The notes below the pieces were generated by a model that was not told where the DNA came from, did no database searches, and worked only from the letters and a program-made list of their open reading frames with translations. Positions 55,560 to 64,000 of a DNA stretch of 64,000 nucleotides are shown piece by piece. Made by a program: the position numbers and the translations under genes. Location of the stretch: NCBI GenBank assembly GCA_947359465.1, contig OX375874.1:92970172-93034171 (forward strand), read 5' to 3'. Numbering within the stretch: the stretch's first letter is position 1; every line of letters begins with the position of its first letter. The DNA comes from Metellina segmentata (lineage: Eukaryota; Arthropoda; Arachnida; Araneae; Tetragnathidae).

Positions 55560-56400
55560 CGATGAATATAAGAATTCTAGAAAAATCTGTAGCTTACGAT
55601 CGGAGCATGATAGTAAAAATACTGGATGAATGTGACCAGTGAAGAATCATTTCACGCAATAGACGTGCAACACTCTCAAATAACATCGGTTTCAATGCTG
55701 GGGCGTCGACAAACCCACACCGTAAGGACTGTACAACCAAAGATATAGGTTTTAGGTGTCGACGTCAGCTCAAATGTCTATGATGAATACCCGACACATA
55801 GCTATGTGTCTAAACTGGGCTCGAGAACAACTCCACAGATGATTGAAAACGAGTTGCCTGGTCTGATGAGTCGTGTTTCGAACTGCTTCGGGCAGATGTT
55901 AGGTTTGTTAGTTTTATGGAGCAAGGACCATGTTTGGCCATTGGATTTTGGGATGGGATGGTATGGTATAGGGGTTTCTTTAGCTGGCATTCAATCGACC
56001 CGATGCGTCTACAAACGTCTTTAAGGTAAACGCTATGTGCATACTTTTTGACGAATTACGCCCGTTTATGTCCTGCATCCCTTCTAATGGGTCTGGCCTC
56101 TTACAACAGGACAATGCATCACCGCACAAGTTTAGATAAGACAAATTATGATTGAAAGAGCACTTATCTGAGTTTTGTATCTTGGCATTCTCACCTAAGT
56201 CACCAGATCCCAACATAATCGATTAGATCTGGGTTTTCGTGACAACGAGCGGTGGAACACAGAAATCCTACACCTCGGAATACAACAGAATTGAGGACAA
56301 CTCTGAAGGAAGTATGGAATAGAAGACTATAGAATACTTCAGCAAGCTCGCGGAGTCCGCCCCCGTCGCATTTCTGCAGTCAGACTCCTCTTGGAGGCCT
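55560..56400 (+). pseudogene. Tc1/mariner-type transposase relic (DDD)
   Basis: Readable pieces in order: VAWSDESCFEL (first Asp, about 55865), then GPCLAIGFWDGMVWYRGFFS, LQQDNASPHKFR (second Asp, codon at 56110), SPDPNIID (third catalytic Asp at 56221-56223, followed by a stop) and YFSKLAESAPRRISAV near the C-terminus. Two stops lie between the second and third Asp, with 36 positions between those residues in one frame. Frameshifts separate the other blocks. An Asp in third position resembles mariner-side families more than Tc1, but decay prevents firm placement. No clear TIRs were found, so element edges are unknown. Confidence 0.7.
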
Positions 56401-56868
56401 AAGACTGCTGTACTAGTTTTTATGGCATTCCAGTATAGTAGACAAAACACTTCATTGAAGCAGATTACTATATGAATATAAATCATTAAAAAATACATCA
56501 ATCTCCGAAAACTAATTATACAGCGAAATATCTATTTGTCCCAAAATTGTACTTTCTTTTTTACGGGTTTATCAAAAATAATTTAGTTTCTTGAATAAAC
56601 TAGGGGATGTTAAAATCAATACTAGAACTCAAAAGGGCGAATCAGTTTTGTTATGTAGAAAGTTGTAAAATATTTGCTTGGGCAGTGTCCTTACGGAGCA
56701 TCAAAGAAAGGAAGAAACAATTTCGCAATTCAGAAAAATGTTCTCCTGAAGATTCATATTTATCTAGGTACATCATATAAATCCATTCTATAGTTCTTAA
56801 AAAGAATATAACTCAAAAGTTTATTCTGTACGTTAAATCATAAGAGAATGAAAAATAATTTGTGTATA
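56401..56868. other. AT-rich sequence with no recognised feature
   Basis: No gene or repeat recognised. Confidence 0.4.
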
Positions 56869-56872
56869 TTAA

Positions 56873-57174
56873 CCTTTTGACTACGACCGGTACATCAGTT
56901 GTACCTTGATCATGCCAAGAAAGAATTTAGACTACGGCCAGTACAGCAGTTGTGCTTTGAAAGTTATAAGAATCGCGCCAAGGAAGATTTTAGACGGCCG
57001 GTACAGCAGTTGTACCTTGATCATGCCAAGAAAGAATTTAGACTACGGCCAGTACAGCAGCTGTGCTTTGAAAGTTATAAGAATCGCGCCAAGAAAGATT
57101 TTAGACGGCCGGTACAGCAGTTGTACCTTGAAGTTTATAAGAATCGCACCACGAAAGTATGGGGTGCCTAAAAG
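56873..57174. mobile_element. piggyBac-like MITE with internal tandem expansion
   Basis: TTAA at 56869-56872, then CCTTTTGACTACGACCGG. Inside, a block with TAGACTACGGCCAGTACAGC, TTTGAAAGTTATAAGAATCG and TTGTACCTTGATCATGCCAA is repeated so that about 110 bp recurs twice, made of units of about 55-62 bp. The right end (CCTAAAAGG then ATTG) is decayed. Two overlapping frames through the repeat are by-products. Confidence 0.75.
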
Positions 57175-57477
57175 GATTGGTCCCATATGTATTTAAGTGA
57201 TTGTGCGAAGGTTGGTTAATTACGAACTCGAACTGACATCATAATAAAAACATTTATTAATAAACAGGGACAACACATACAAAGTAGTTCAGTAGACTAC
57301 AGTAAAGTAAGAGTATAAGTATAAGAGAGAGGGAGAGAGAAAGTAGTAGAATTGAGGCGGGAGTTAATATTCAGTTAACAATATGACGTCGGCGCTGCTG
57401 ACTTATCAAAACTCTACGCACCATATCATTTAACAGTAGACGTCGGTGCTGTTTATGCATCAAACACTGCGCACCGC

Positions 57478-57535
57478 AAAAGAATCGCACCAAGAAATAA
57501 TTGCTCCAATCATATCTACAGCCGCAGTCAAAAAG
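57478..57535. mobile_element. Fragment of the same MITE
   Basis: AAGAATCGCACCAAGAAATA and CTACAGCCGCAGTCAAAAAG match the inverted left part of the element at 8768. Just upstream, a GACGTCGG...GCGCACC block of about 55 bp is repeated (57384 and 57438). Confidence 0.55.
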
Positions 57536-57604
57536 TAGCGAACGAGAAGCTAAAAACATTTTACGATATAAGTTTATGTAAACAATCTGTATAGCGTTTT
57601 CCAA

Positions 57605-58204
57605 TTAAACCTTATCAATGATGTTCTTGTTTTATCTCAGAAGCAATTTCATACACTAATTATTACCGTGTACTGTCATGCTAGTCAGGAGAAGGGTAAA
57701 CTTCTAATTTCAGTGGTTACGGCTTACTTAGAAAATATTACTAATGGTTCACAACCAGCAATAAATTTTAAAATTCTTACCCAAACTTCCTCCTATAGCA
57801 AGCACTAAAGGAAATTAATAGATGAATTACAGGTAATGTAAATTGTTCTGAGGATAGATCGATTACGAACATGATTTTATGCTTATCTGCTGTTATGTGA
57901 GCATCATTTGTTTGGAATCCATTCTATTACAATATGTCCTCTTTTTGTTGCGTGTTATTTGAGAAGCTTATTCCATTGATACCAATGGTAATAAGTAGAT
58001 AGATACCTTCCTTCAAAGATTTGATTTATTGGTTACATAAAAAACCATTCCTCATTCAATGTTAACATGCAGTTGTGAATGCTGTATGTACAAAAATGGT
58101 CTCGTCCTCTGAATAGACGAATAGGGAAACAAATCGAGTTTCTTATCGGGTATATGGTGTATCATGGAAGAGGATATATGGTGTATCATGACAAAGTATG
58201 ACTC
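57605..58204. other. AT-rich sequence with no recognised feature
   Basis: A 22-bp duplication (GGTATATGGTGTATCATGGA type) lies at 58148-58190; otherwise nothing. Confidence 0.4.
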
Positions 58205-58210
58205 ATCTAA

Positions 58211-58520
58211 ATTCATTCACAGTGCGCTGAGCACAAAACAGTACCTTCATATCATATGACACGATTAAGTAATCTTAGATGGACAATGAAGTTCTTACAA
58301 GATTGGAGGCTTCACGTGCCAATACAAGGCAGGAAAATTCTTGAATGATTCATTCGGATTGATTCACAGAGCATTGAACACAGGACAATACCATCAGGTG
58401 ACATTTAAGTAATTTTAGACTAAAAGGTTTTTTTTTATCCCGATTGAAGTTCACGTTGCCATTTGGAATGGTAATTTCCTGAGGAACATTCTAGAATGAT
58501 TCATCTGGATTATTCAGAGC
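58211..58520. repeat. Diverged tandem repeat, about 150-bp unit, two copies and a partial
   Basis: Landmarks ATTCACAGNGCNNTGANCAC, ACA...AAGTAATNTTAGA and GAATGATTCATTCGGATT recur near 58213, 58367 and 58513. Confidence 0.6.
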
Positions 58521-58841
58521 ATTGTTATCGACAGTCAAGTCACAAGTCTACTTGTTAAATTCACTGTCAATATTTCTATATCAAGAGAAGCAAGAATGAT
58601 TGCTGTAACACATGGATACATTCTTTAACGCATATGATCTGAAGGGTCTAGGTTGAACAAATGATTATTTCCAAGTTTCTCTGCTTGCCTTTTATGTTGA
58701 ATTTGATAGATGATTCCACCTGAAGACTATACAAGGCTAACCCATAACCTATTTGAGGGTGGAAATTACGAATCTTCGATTAGTTCCTACAGTTGCGCTT
58801 ATCCAAACTCATCACAAACGTTTATATAGGAATATAACTTA
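58521..58841. other. AT-rich sequence with no recognised feature
   Basis: No gene or repeat recognised. Confidence 0.4.
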
Positions 58842-59490
58842 CTAGGGGGCCCCCGCCCCCTGCTCGCTGACGCTCGCCAACCCCTGGAGGATTGCTTCGC
58901 AGTCCTCATTGGTTCGCTGCGCGAACCTATGCTCGCTTCGCTCGCCTGAATGAAGACATGTGTCCTAGCAGAAGGGATTGTTTACAAAATATGATGTTTA
59001 AAAAAAAAAATTCAAATCTAAATTTGCTGTATTACAGAAAATATATACAGTAACTCTGAAATCAGAATTCAAATGAAAACTTTGATTAAATTTTAACTCG
59101 AAATGTTAGCGTTGCTTTGGAAATTGAAAACCCAGCATGTTGTTTGTGTACATTTCCCCAGCATTCGAACGACCGACACTTTTTCATTCAGTTTGTTGCC
59201 GAAAGTTGTAGTGCAAGCGTCTTGTTGAACTTCAATTGTTGGCTCTGAAAAGGACCGTTTTTTAAATGGCCCTGAAAAGATCCTCCGCTTTCTTTGATTT
59301 CTATTATAAACTAACCGCAACAGCTCATTAAAATTTCCTTTTTTTTTTCAATAAAATTTTATCCGATGACGCTGTAAATTCAATCGATGCGCGAGACTTC
59401 GCGATAAACAAACAATCGTACAGTGTTGCCAAAACGCGATGACAAATAACGTCTTTTTTGCGTGCCACGTAAGAGAATTATATATATAGA
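58842..59490 (-). mobile_element. Non-autonomous Helitron, 649 bp, intact ends
   Basis: On the minus strand it starts A|TCTATATATATAATTCTCTT at 59490 and ends GGGGGCCCCCTAG|T at 58842. The last 100 bp repeats the autonomous Helitron's hairpin series (GGTTCGC..GCGAACC, GGACTGCGAAGCAATCC, then the GGGGGC/GCCCCC stem). It carries no protein gene; a 75-codon frame is open but unrecognised. Mobilisation in trans by the 26.5-kb gene is plausible because the 3' end is shared; the 5' ends differ beyond TCT. Confidence 0.85.
59241..59283 (-). promoter_or_regulatory. Two histone-mRNA-like 3' stem-loop motifs in the Helitron
   Basis: In Helitron sense the order is GGATCTTTTCAGGGCC (59268-59283), then GGTCCTTTTCAGAGCC (59241-59256), 27 bp apart. 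Both are close to the metazoan histone 3' stem-loop (GGYYCTTTTCAGRRCC). Each stem has one mismatch plus wobble pairs. The same pair is in the 38.7-kb copy. Origin by capture of a histone gene end is inference. Confidence 0.45.
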
Positions 59491-59518
59491 TTTTCTCCAT
59501 TTATCCATGTTCACTTGG

Positions 59519-59643
59519 GTCATCTGACCGTGGTTCAAAATTACGATGTGTTGTCCTCGGATCTTTCCCTTAAGGGACTGATCCCGGACCGTCGTCAATA
59601 GCCCGTTGTGTTGCTCTAGTACGACGTTAACTAAAAAAAATTA
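59519..59643 (+). mobile_element. 5'-truncated SINE with 14-bp target duplication
   Basis: Only the last 125 bp of the SINE body is present (GTCATCTGACCGTGGTTCAA onward), with an A-rich/ATTACC tail. CCATGTTCACTTGG is at 59505-59518 and 59644-59657. Confidence 0.85.
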
Positions 59644-59657
59644 CCATGTTCACTTGG

Positions 59658-61060
59658 TTCCCATAAAATGGCACACAGGGGTCTGTAATAAGTTGTCATG
59701 TGATCCGAGATCGGGTCAGGTGATCCGTGGACCCGAAATCAATGTTATTTGTTAAGGTATAAACGATTGCTGTACGCAGCTCAGATTGTTTTACCAGTAT
59801 TGATTGAAAAACAATTTTTCTTAACGAATTAAACTATAATATTTATGTTTGAACTGATATTTTATTTCTTATTATTATTACCGATTGCAGAAATATTATT
59901 TAAAAGCTAGATTTTAATGATTTGTCTATTTCCTGTAAAATGTCACTAGACATTGATAATTTCGTATCGGTATATGTATACTTCGACCATCTCTCCTTAG
60001 AAAATTTGATTGCATACGTAATGATTTGTAGAATTATGTTTCATAAAAATAAATAAAATCTACAAATCAAAACATGTTTAATTAAGGTGTGTAAAAAAGT
60101 TTTAAAAAAGCACTATTACACTAGCCAAAACAGAACTTTCAAGAAAAAATGAAATATATTACACCATTTTCTCAGATTCTTTTTAGTTCTTGAAACGTTG
60201 ATTATATTCTAAAAATGATTATTAAAAAGTGCCTAAGAATGTTTTATAAAAATGTGCAATTGCATCTAAGGGTACTTTCAGTGACTAAAGACCATGATAT
60301 CGCACCCAGTTGTAATAACGCCATAACTATAAAATTATTTTCTAGTTCTACAGTTGCAGTTTTGCCAAATGTGTGGACACTAACAGATCTTTCAACTGTG
60401 AGAGTTTATTAAAATTAAAGTTTTCACAAGTACAAAGGGCATTTGGCTATCTAATGACCGATGATCCAGAATTCACAAAAGTTTTGAACTGCTTAAGTGT
60501 TTCCCACAAATTAATTATTGCACTGTTCTAGCTCAGGTATTTTAAATGTAAGTTAAGAAATAGATTTGATGAGTGACTTTTTTAACATTGGAATTATCAG
60601 ACAGTTAAATCAAACATTCTAGAGATAATTGCTAAAAAGCCGCGCGCGCCTTCCTTGTTCATATTAAGATTTAAGTATATTATGTAGTGATTAATTAGTA
60701 TAATTTTGCCCAGTCAGAGCATTTTAGTTATAATACATAAAGATAGTTTGAATTTTAATTGTTAATCATATGACAAAGTTCTAGGTTATCTGTTTCAGAA
60801 CTTTAAATTGTCATCGCACACTAATCCTTCATGTGAAGCTTTAACGTCTTACATAGATCGTTTTATAACGTTTTATATTATTATTTAACCGATCTAAATA
60901 TTTTTCTCTCAATATTAAGGTGAAAATGATAGCTATGGGCTTATGGTTACAAATTAAATATTGCTTATGCATAAACTATATACATTTGCGTTAGGGGTAG
61001 CAAATTTGTTTTTAATTTTCAAGGCGGTCCTTGGATTGAAACGGATTCGCGAGTTCAATA
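59658..61060. other. AT-rich sequence with no recognised feature
   Basis: Only short chance frames. A GCGCGCGC-like CCGCGCGCGCC stretch lies near 60640. Confidence 0.4.
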
Positions 61061-61069
61061 CCCGGTCCA

Positions 61070-61237
61070 ACCAAAAACCGCTGTACACACACGACTGGCT
61101 GGTGCACGTTAAATATGTCATGGCCTCAAATATCTGGTGTACAAGTTTGGAGAGCGGGATTCCAGTTCAAGTGTTACCTCGTCATCTGACCGTGTTTCAA
61201 TATTATGTGGTACTCGATTTTTCCTTTGGGAACCTTA
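61070..61237 (+). mobile_element. Diverged SINE fragment of the second head family
   Basis: TGGCTGGTGCACGTTAAATA, GTTTGGAGAGCGGG and TCATCTGACCGTGTTTCAA follow the family body. It is cut off at the insertion point of the next SINE. Confidence 0.6.
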
Positions 61238-61251
61238 GATTGAATAGTTGG

Positions 61252-61584
61252 TAATGGTAATGGTAATTTCAGTTAACGTCGTACTAGAGCAACACAACGG
61301 GCTATTGACGACGGTCCGGGATCAGTCCCTTGAGGGAAAGATCCGAGGACAACACCTCGTAATTTTGAACCACGGTCAGATGACGAAGCAACACCTGAGC
61401 TGGCACCCCACTCTCCAAACTTCCACGCCAACCCAACGTGAGGACTTTCGGCCACGACAGATTTAAGGTGCACCAGCCGCCTCTACACCATACGCTTACA
61501 AACATCCATGCCCGTACCCGGATTCGAACCAGGAACCTTCCGATCTAGAGGCTAACACCTTAACCACTATACCGGTTGGTCGGC
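61252..61584 (-). mobile_element. Full-length SINE (first head family), 333 bp, reference copy
   Basis: The minus-strand head is GCCGACCAACCGGTATAGTG, then GTTAAGGTGTTAGCC (A-box region) and GGTTCGAATCC (perfect B box, near 61525). The body is followed by a TTACCATTACCATTACC tail. The 14-bp GATTGAATAGTTGG is at 61238-61251 and 61585-61598. The best copy for defining family length and ends. Confidence 0.92.
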
Positions 61585-61598
61585 GATTGAATAGTTGG

Positions 61599-62382
61599 AA
61601 CTACTTCCTTGAGGGCTTTGAATGACAAAAGGATATATAATATGCAAGTCTAACAACTTTTTGCATAGCAAAATTAATAGATAAAATCTCGGAAATTGTT
61701 GCTCAAACTGTCTGACCTATTAACTAAATAATGAGTTAATAGATCGAAAATATATATAATTTACCCTTTACATCGTATTTACTAACTTTTTGGATTTTAT
61801 GAACGATGTTCAGTCGAGCTGTATTAAACAATACAAAATCAAGTATAGTCAGATACTAGACTTAATTTCCAATATACTGAAAAGTTTCAAATCACATTTT
61901 ATTGATAATGAAGTTTTATAAGGAAGGAATCCAACATTTTTAAGTAACGTATTGCGATTATTTAATGTGAATTTATCACACAAAAAACTTTATTAGTCCC
62001 CAATTTGAAAAATTGAAGAGGTCAGCGACATCCTGTAGTTTGATTGCGATGAATATATACAAAATTACTAGTTTAGATAAAAGAAATCGGACATTAGGGA
62101 TATTCAAAAGAACTTTACTGCCACGATTCTTAAAAATATGCATTTAAAAAAATCTCTAAATCATACTCTAATACCATTCAAACTATTTTTCGGTATAATT
62201 CTACTAAATATTCAAATATTTATTATACTTGTTGCACTGATGGAAAAAAAAATGAAATAAATAGTGTTAAATATTTGCCTGTACTAGAAAACAAAAACTG
62301 TCGAAACAGAAATTCAGAATTATTAACTGAAAATATGAAAACTACATTTAGAAAATAAGATTTGGAATTTTCTGTGAACCAC
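61599..62382. other. AT-rich sequence with no recognised feature
   Basis: No gene or repeat recognised. Confidence 0.4.
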
Positions 62383-62503
62383 ACTTTTCAAAAACCCTTG
62401 AAATTCTTTCGATAAGCATCTTTTATTGATTGATATAATATATCAATCAATCATTAAAAAAAACTGATCGAAAGATATATCAATCAAGGGTTCATAAAAG
62501 TCT
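62383..62503. repeat. Fold-back repeat of about 120 bp
   Basis: The left arm (ACTTTTC...AACCCTTGA...TCTTTCGAT...TTGATTGATAT) and right arm are imperfect inverse copies meeting at a near-palindrome, TTGATTGATATAATATATCA. Possibly a tiny MITE; no target duplication is seen. Confidence 0.6.
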
Positions 62504-63050
62504 AGAAGTACCAGTCAACTTTCTTCAGGACTTTTTACACCATTTTTAATCATATTTCCATTAGATTGTTATTAAATAGCAAAATTTTGATACATAAATT
62601 CGAAATATAGTCTAAATTCCTTTGACAATCGTAATATTCGTTTATCATGAATCAAAAGTGAATGGAAAAAAATCTTCCAAAACTATAATTCCAAATAATA
62701 TATATCTAAAAATAAAACGTTTTCCTTACCTTCTATGTGAACATTTTGTGCAACTAAAGTTGAACAGCACCATGATCATTGCTTATTCTCGAGTGGTAGT
62801 AGTGTATTGTTAGTAACAACTAGTTATATTCAAGCTCGTTATTGTAAACACTTAAGAAAAATAACGTAATTTTCGAATATTTGGGATTTTTTTTCCCTAA
62901 ATTTGCCACCCTATTTTCCCTTTATGTTGAATGTAAAATTCCAAAAATTGCTGCACTGCTATTTTTTAGGTTAGCTTTTCTGAGCTGACCTGTTAGACAA
63001 ACTTATGTACTGCTAAAGAGTGTTTCAAATGCAAGTTTACCTTCGGAATA
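62504..63050. other. AT-rich sequence with no recognised feature
   Basis: No gene or repeat recognised. Confidence 0.4.
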
Positions 63051-63051
63051 C

Positions 63052-63290
63052 GTCGTCATTTGACCGTGGTTAGAAATAATGTGGTGTCGTCCTCGAATGT
63101 TTCCCTTGGGGATTGATCCCTGACCGTCGTCAATAGCCCTTTGTGTTGCTCCAGTACGACGCTAATTAAAATACCTACCCACCATCGGTAATGGTAATGG
63201 TAATTTTAATTTACGTCGTACTAGAGCGACACAGCGGGCTATTAACGACGGTTCGGGATCAATCCCCTAATGGAAAGATCCTATACCTAC
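63052..63290. mobile_element. Two SINE 3' fragments in opposite orientation
   Basis: 63052-63180 (plus) ends CCAGTACGACGCTAATTAAA. 63187-63290 (minus) starts with the inverted tail GGTAATGGTAATGGTAATTT. They meet tail to tail. Confidence 0.7.
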
Positions 63291-63375
63291 CATTGGAATA
63301 CGCCATGCTTGAAAAAGGCAGTATCTTAAAGTTTTAAAGGCTAACGGCTATTTGCTGCACGTATTAGAGACAGGC

Positions 63376-63735
63376 ATGCATCTTAATTAACGTCGTAACT
63401 GGAGAAACTCAACGGGCTATTAACGAAGGTCAGGGATCAATCAAAAAGAGAAAGGCAACGGTCCGGGGTCAAATCCGAAGAGAAAGATTCGAGGAAGCAC
63501 CACGTAATTTTGAACCACGGTCAAATGACGAGGTCACACCTGAGCTGGTACCCCTTCTCCAAACTTCCACGCCACACCAATGTGAGGACATTTAAGGCCA
63601 TGACAGATTTAACACGCACCAGTCCCCTTTGTACACAACGGTCTTTAGTTGGATTCGAACTCGCAACTCCTCCCCCACCCTCTCCCCGGTTGCTAATCCG
63701 TCTCTTTTCCACAACCGGGCTACCACGATCTGCAC
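63376..63735 (-). mobile_element. SINE of the second head family
   Basis: The minus-strand head GGTAGCCCGGTTGTGG and B box GAGTTCGAATCC (near 63650) are followed by the shared body to TTAACGTCGTAACTGG. A short duplication, GGTCAGGGATCAAT / GGTCCGGGGTCAAAT, lies near 63430-63475. Confidence 0.7.
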
Positions 63736-63754
63736 GCATCAGAGGTGTTTTCTT

Positions 63755-63817
63755 TCAATTACTTATAGCCCGTTGTGTTGCCTAGTACGACGTTAATTAA
63801 AAATTACTATTACCATT
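63755..63817 (+). mobile_element. SINE 3' end fragment
   Basis: TATAGCCCGTTGTGTTGCCT through GACGTTAATTAAAAATTACTATTACC; only the end and tail remain. Confidence 0.7.
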
Positions 63818-63835
63818 CTTTCAAAATTATTGTTG

Positions 63836-63960
63836 GTGACTGTAGTGTTTTAGCGGTGAAATGTGTGTGTGTGTTTCCTGTACGTATTCGGAACGTGAAG
63901 TCACTTGGCATGTTATTTGGATACAATTTAGCATGCCACCAATAAAATTCTTAAAAAATG
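63836..63960 (+). repeat. Dispersed repeat of unknown class, copy 3
   Basis: Aligns with 8575-8700 over GTGTTTCCTGTACGTATTC and the CACCAATAAAATTC end; contains a (GT)6 run. Confidence 0.45.
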
Positions 63961-63979
63961 AATTCCGAATTGATACAGT

Positions 63980-64000
63980 CACGTTGGGTTGGTGTGGAAG
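63980..64000 (+). mobile_element. SINE body cut by the window end
   Basis: CACGTTGGGTTGGTGTGGAA is the mid-body of the SINE family; the copy continues beyond the window. Confidence 0.6.

Noticed and set aside
55913..55945. GTTTTATGGAGCAAGGACCATG as another copy of the dispersed hairpin repeat
   Set aside because: It lies in frame within the transposase relic (codes for part of MEQGPCLAIGFW), so the similarity is chance.

Overview
The window is AT-rich eukaryotic DNA. It is almost certainly intergenic or intronic sequence from an arthropod, and most likely an orb-weaving spider. That assignment is inference: it rests on the repeat mix (tRNA-derived SINEs with TTACCA-type tails, a DD41D mariner with a DUF4817-type N-terminus, a PIF1-type Helitron), not on a host marker gene. 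I found no confident host protein-coding gene, no functional tRNA, no rRNA and no CRISPR array. The best host candidate is a 53-nt possible first coding exon with a strong splice donor at 19309-19361 (minus).

Layout. 1-9.1 kb: a full-length tRNA-derived SINE with its target-site duplication (TSD), two copies of a long-terminal-inverted-repeat (TIR) DNA element, a PIF/Harbinger-type MITE inserted inside a TTAA-flanked piggyBac-like MITE, and two further piggyBac-like MITEs. 9.1-24.3 kb: mostly featureless AT-rich sequence with a deleted Tc1 element, one short non-autonomous Helitron, a LINE tail and the possible exon. 24325-32372: an apparently complete autonomous Helitron with one intact Rep/helicase ORF (26529-31613), long repeat-bearing leader and trailer, and a 3' end made of three short hairpins ending in CTAG. 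32.4-40.4 kb: old SINE fragments and a nest in which one Helitron, and then the 5' end of a second one, sit inside a Harbinger-type MITE. 40.5-49.8 kb: a SINE-rich block with a SINE dimer, a DD41D mariner broken by a 450-bp insertion, SINEs nested in other repeats, and a tandem array of 316-bp SINE-derived units. 50.8-52.85 kb: a minisatellite with about 42-bp subunits and a 252-bp higher-order period. 53-64 kb: unique sequence, two dead Tc1-like elements, another tandemly expanded piggyBac-like MITE, a 649-bp non-autonomous Helitron and more SINE copies.

How the parts work together. The 24-32 kb Helitron shares its 3' terminus with the non-autonomous Helitrons at 16.1, 38.7 and 58.8 kb and is a plausible source of their transposition machinery. 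The SINEs have 9-14 bp TSDs and 5' truncations, which fits LINE-mediated target-primed retrotransposition; the only LINE trace here is a dead 3' fragment at 17.3 kb. Several insertions can be proven because the empty target exists elsewhere in the same window. A recurring theme is dispersed mobile elements turning into tandem DNA: the SINE dimer and array, and MITEs with internal repeat expansion.
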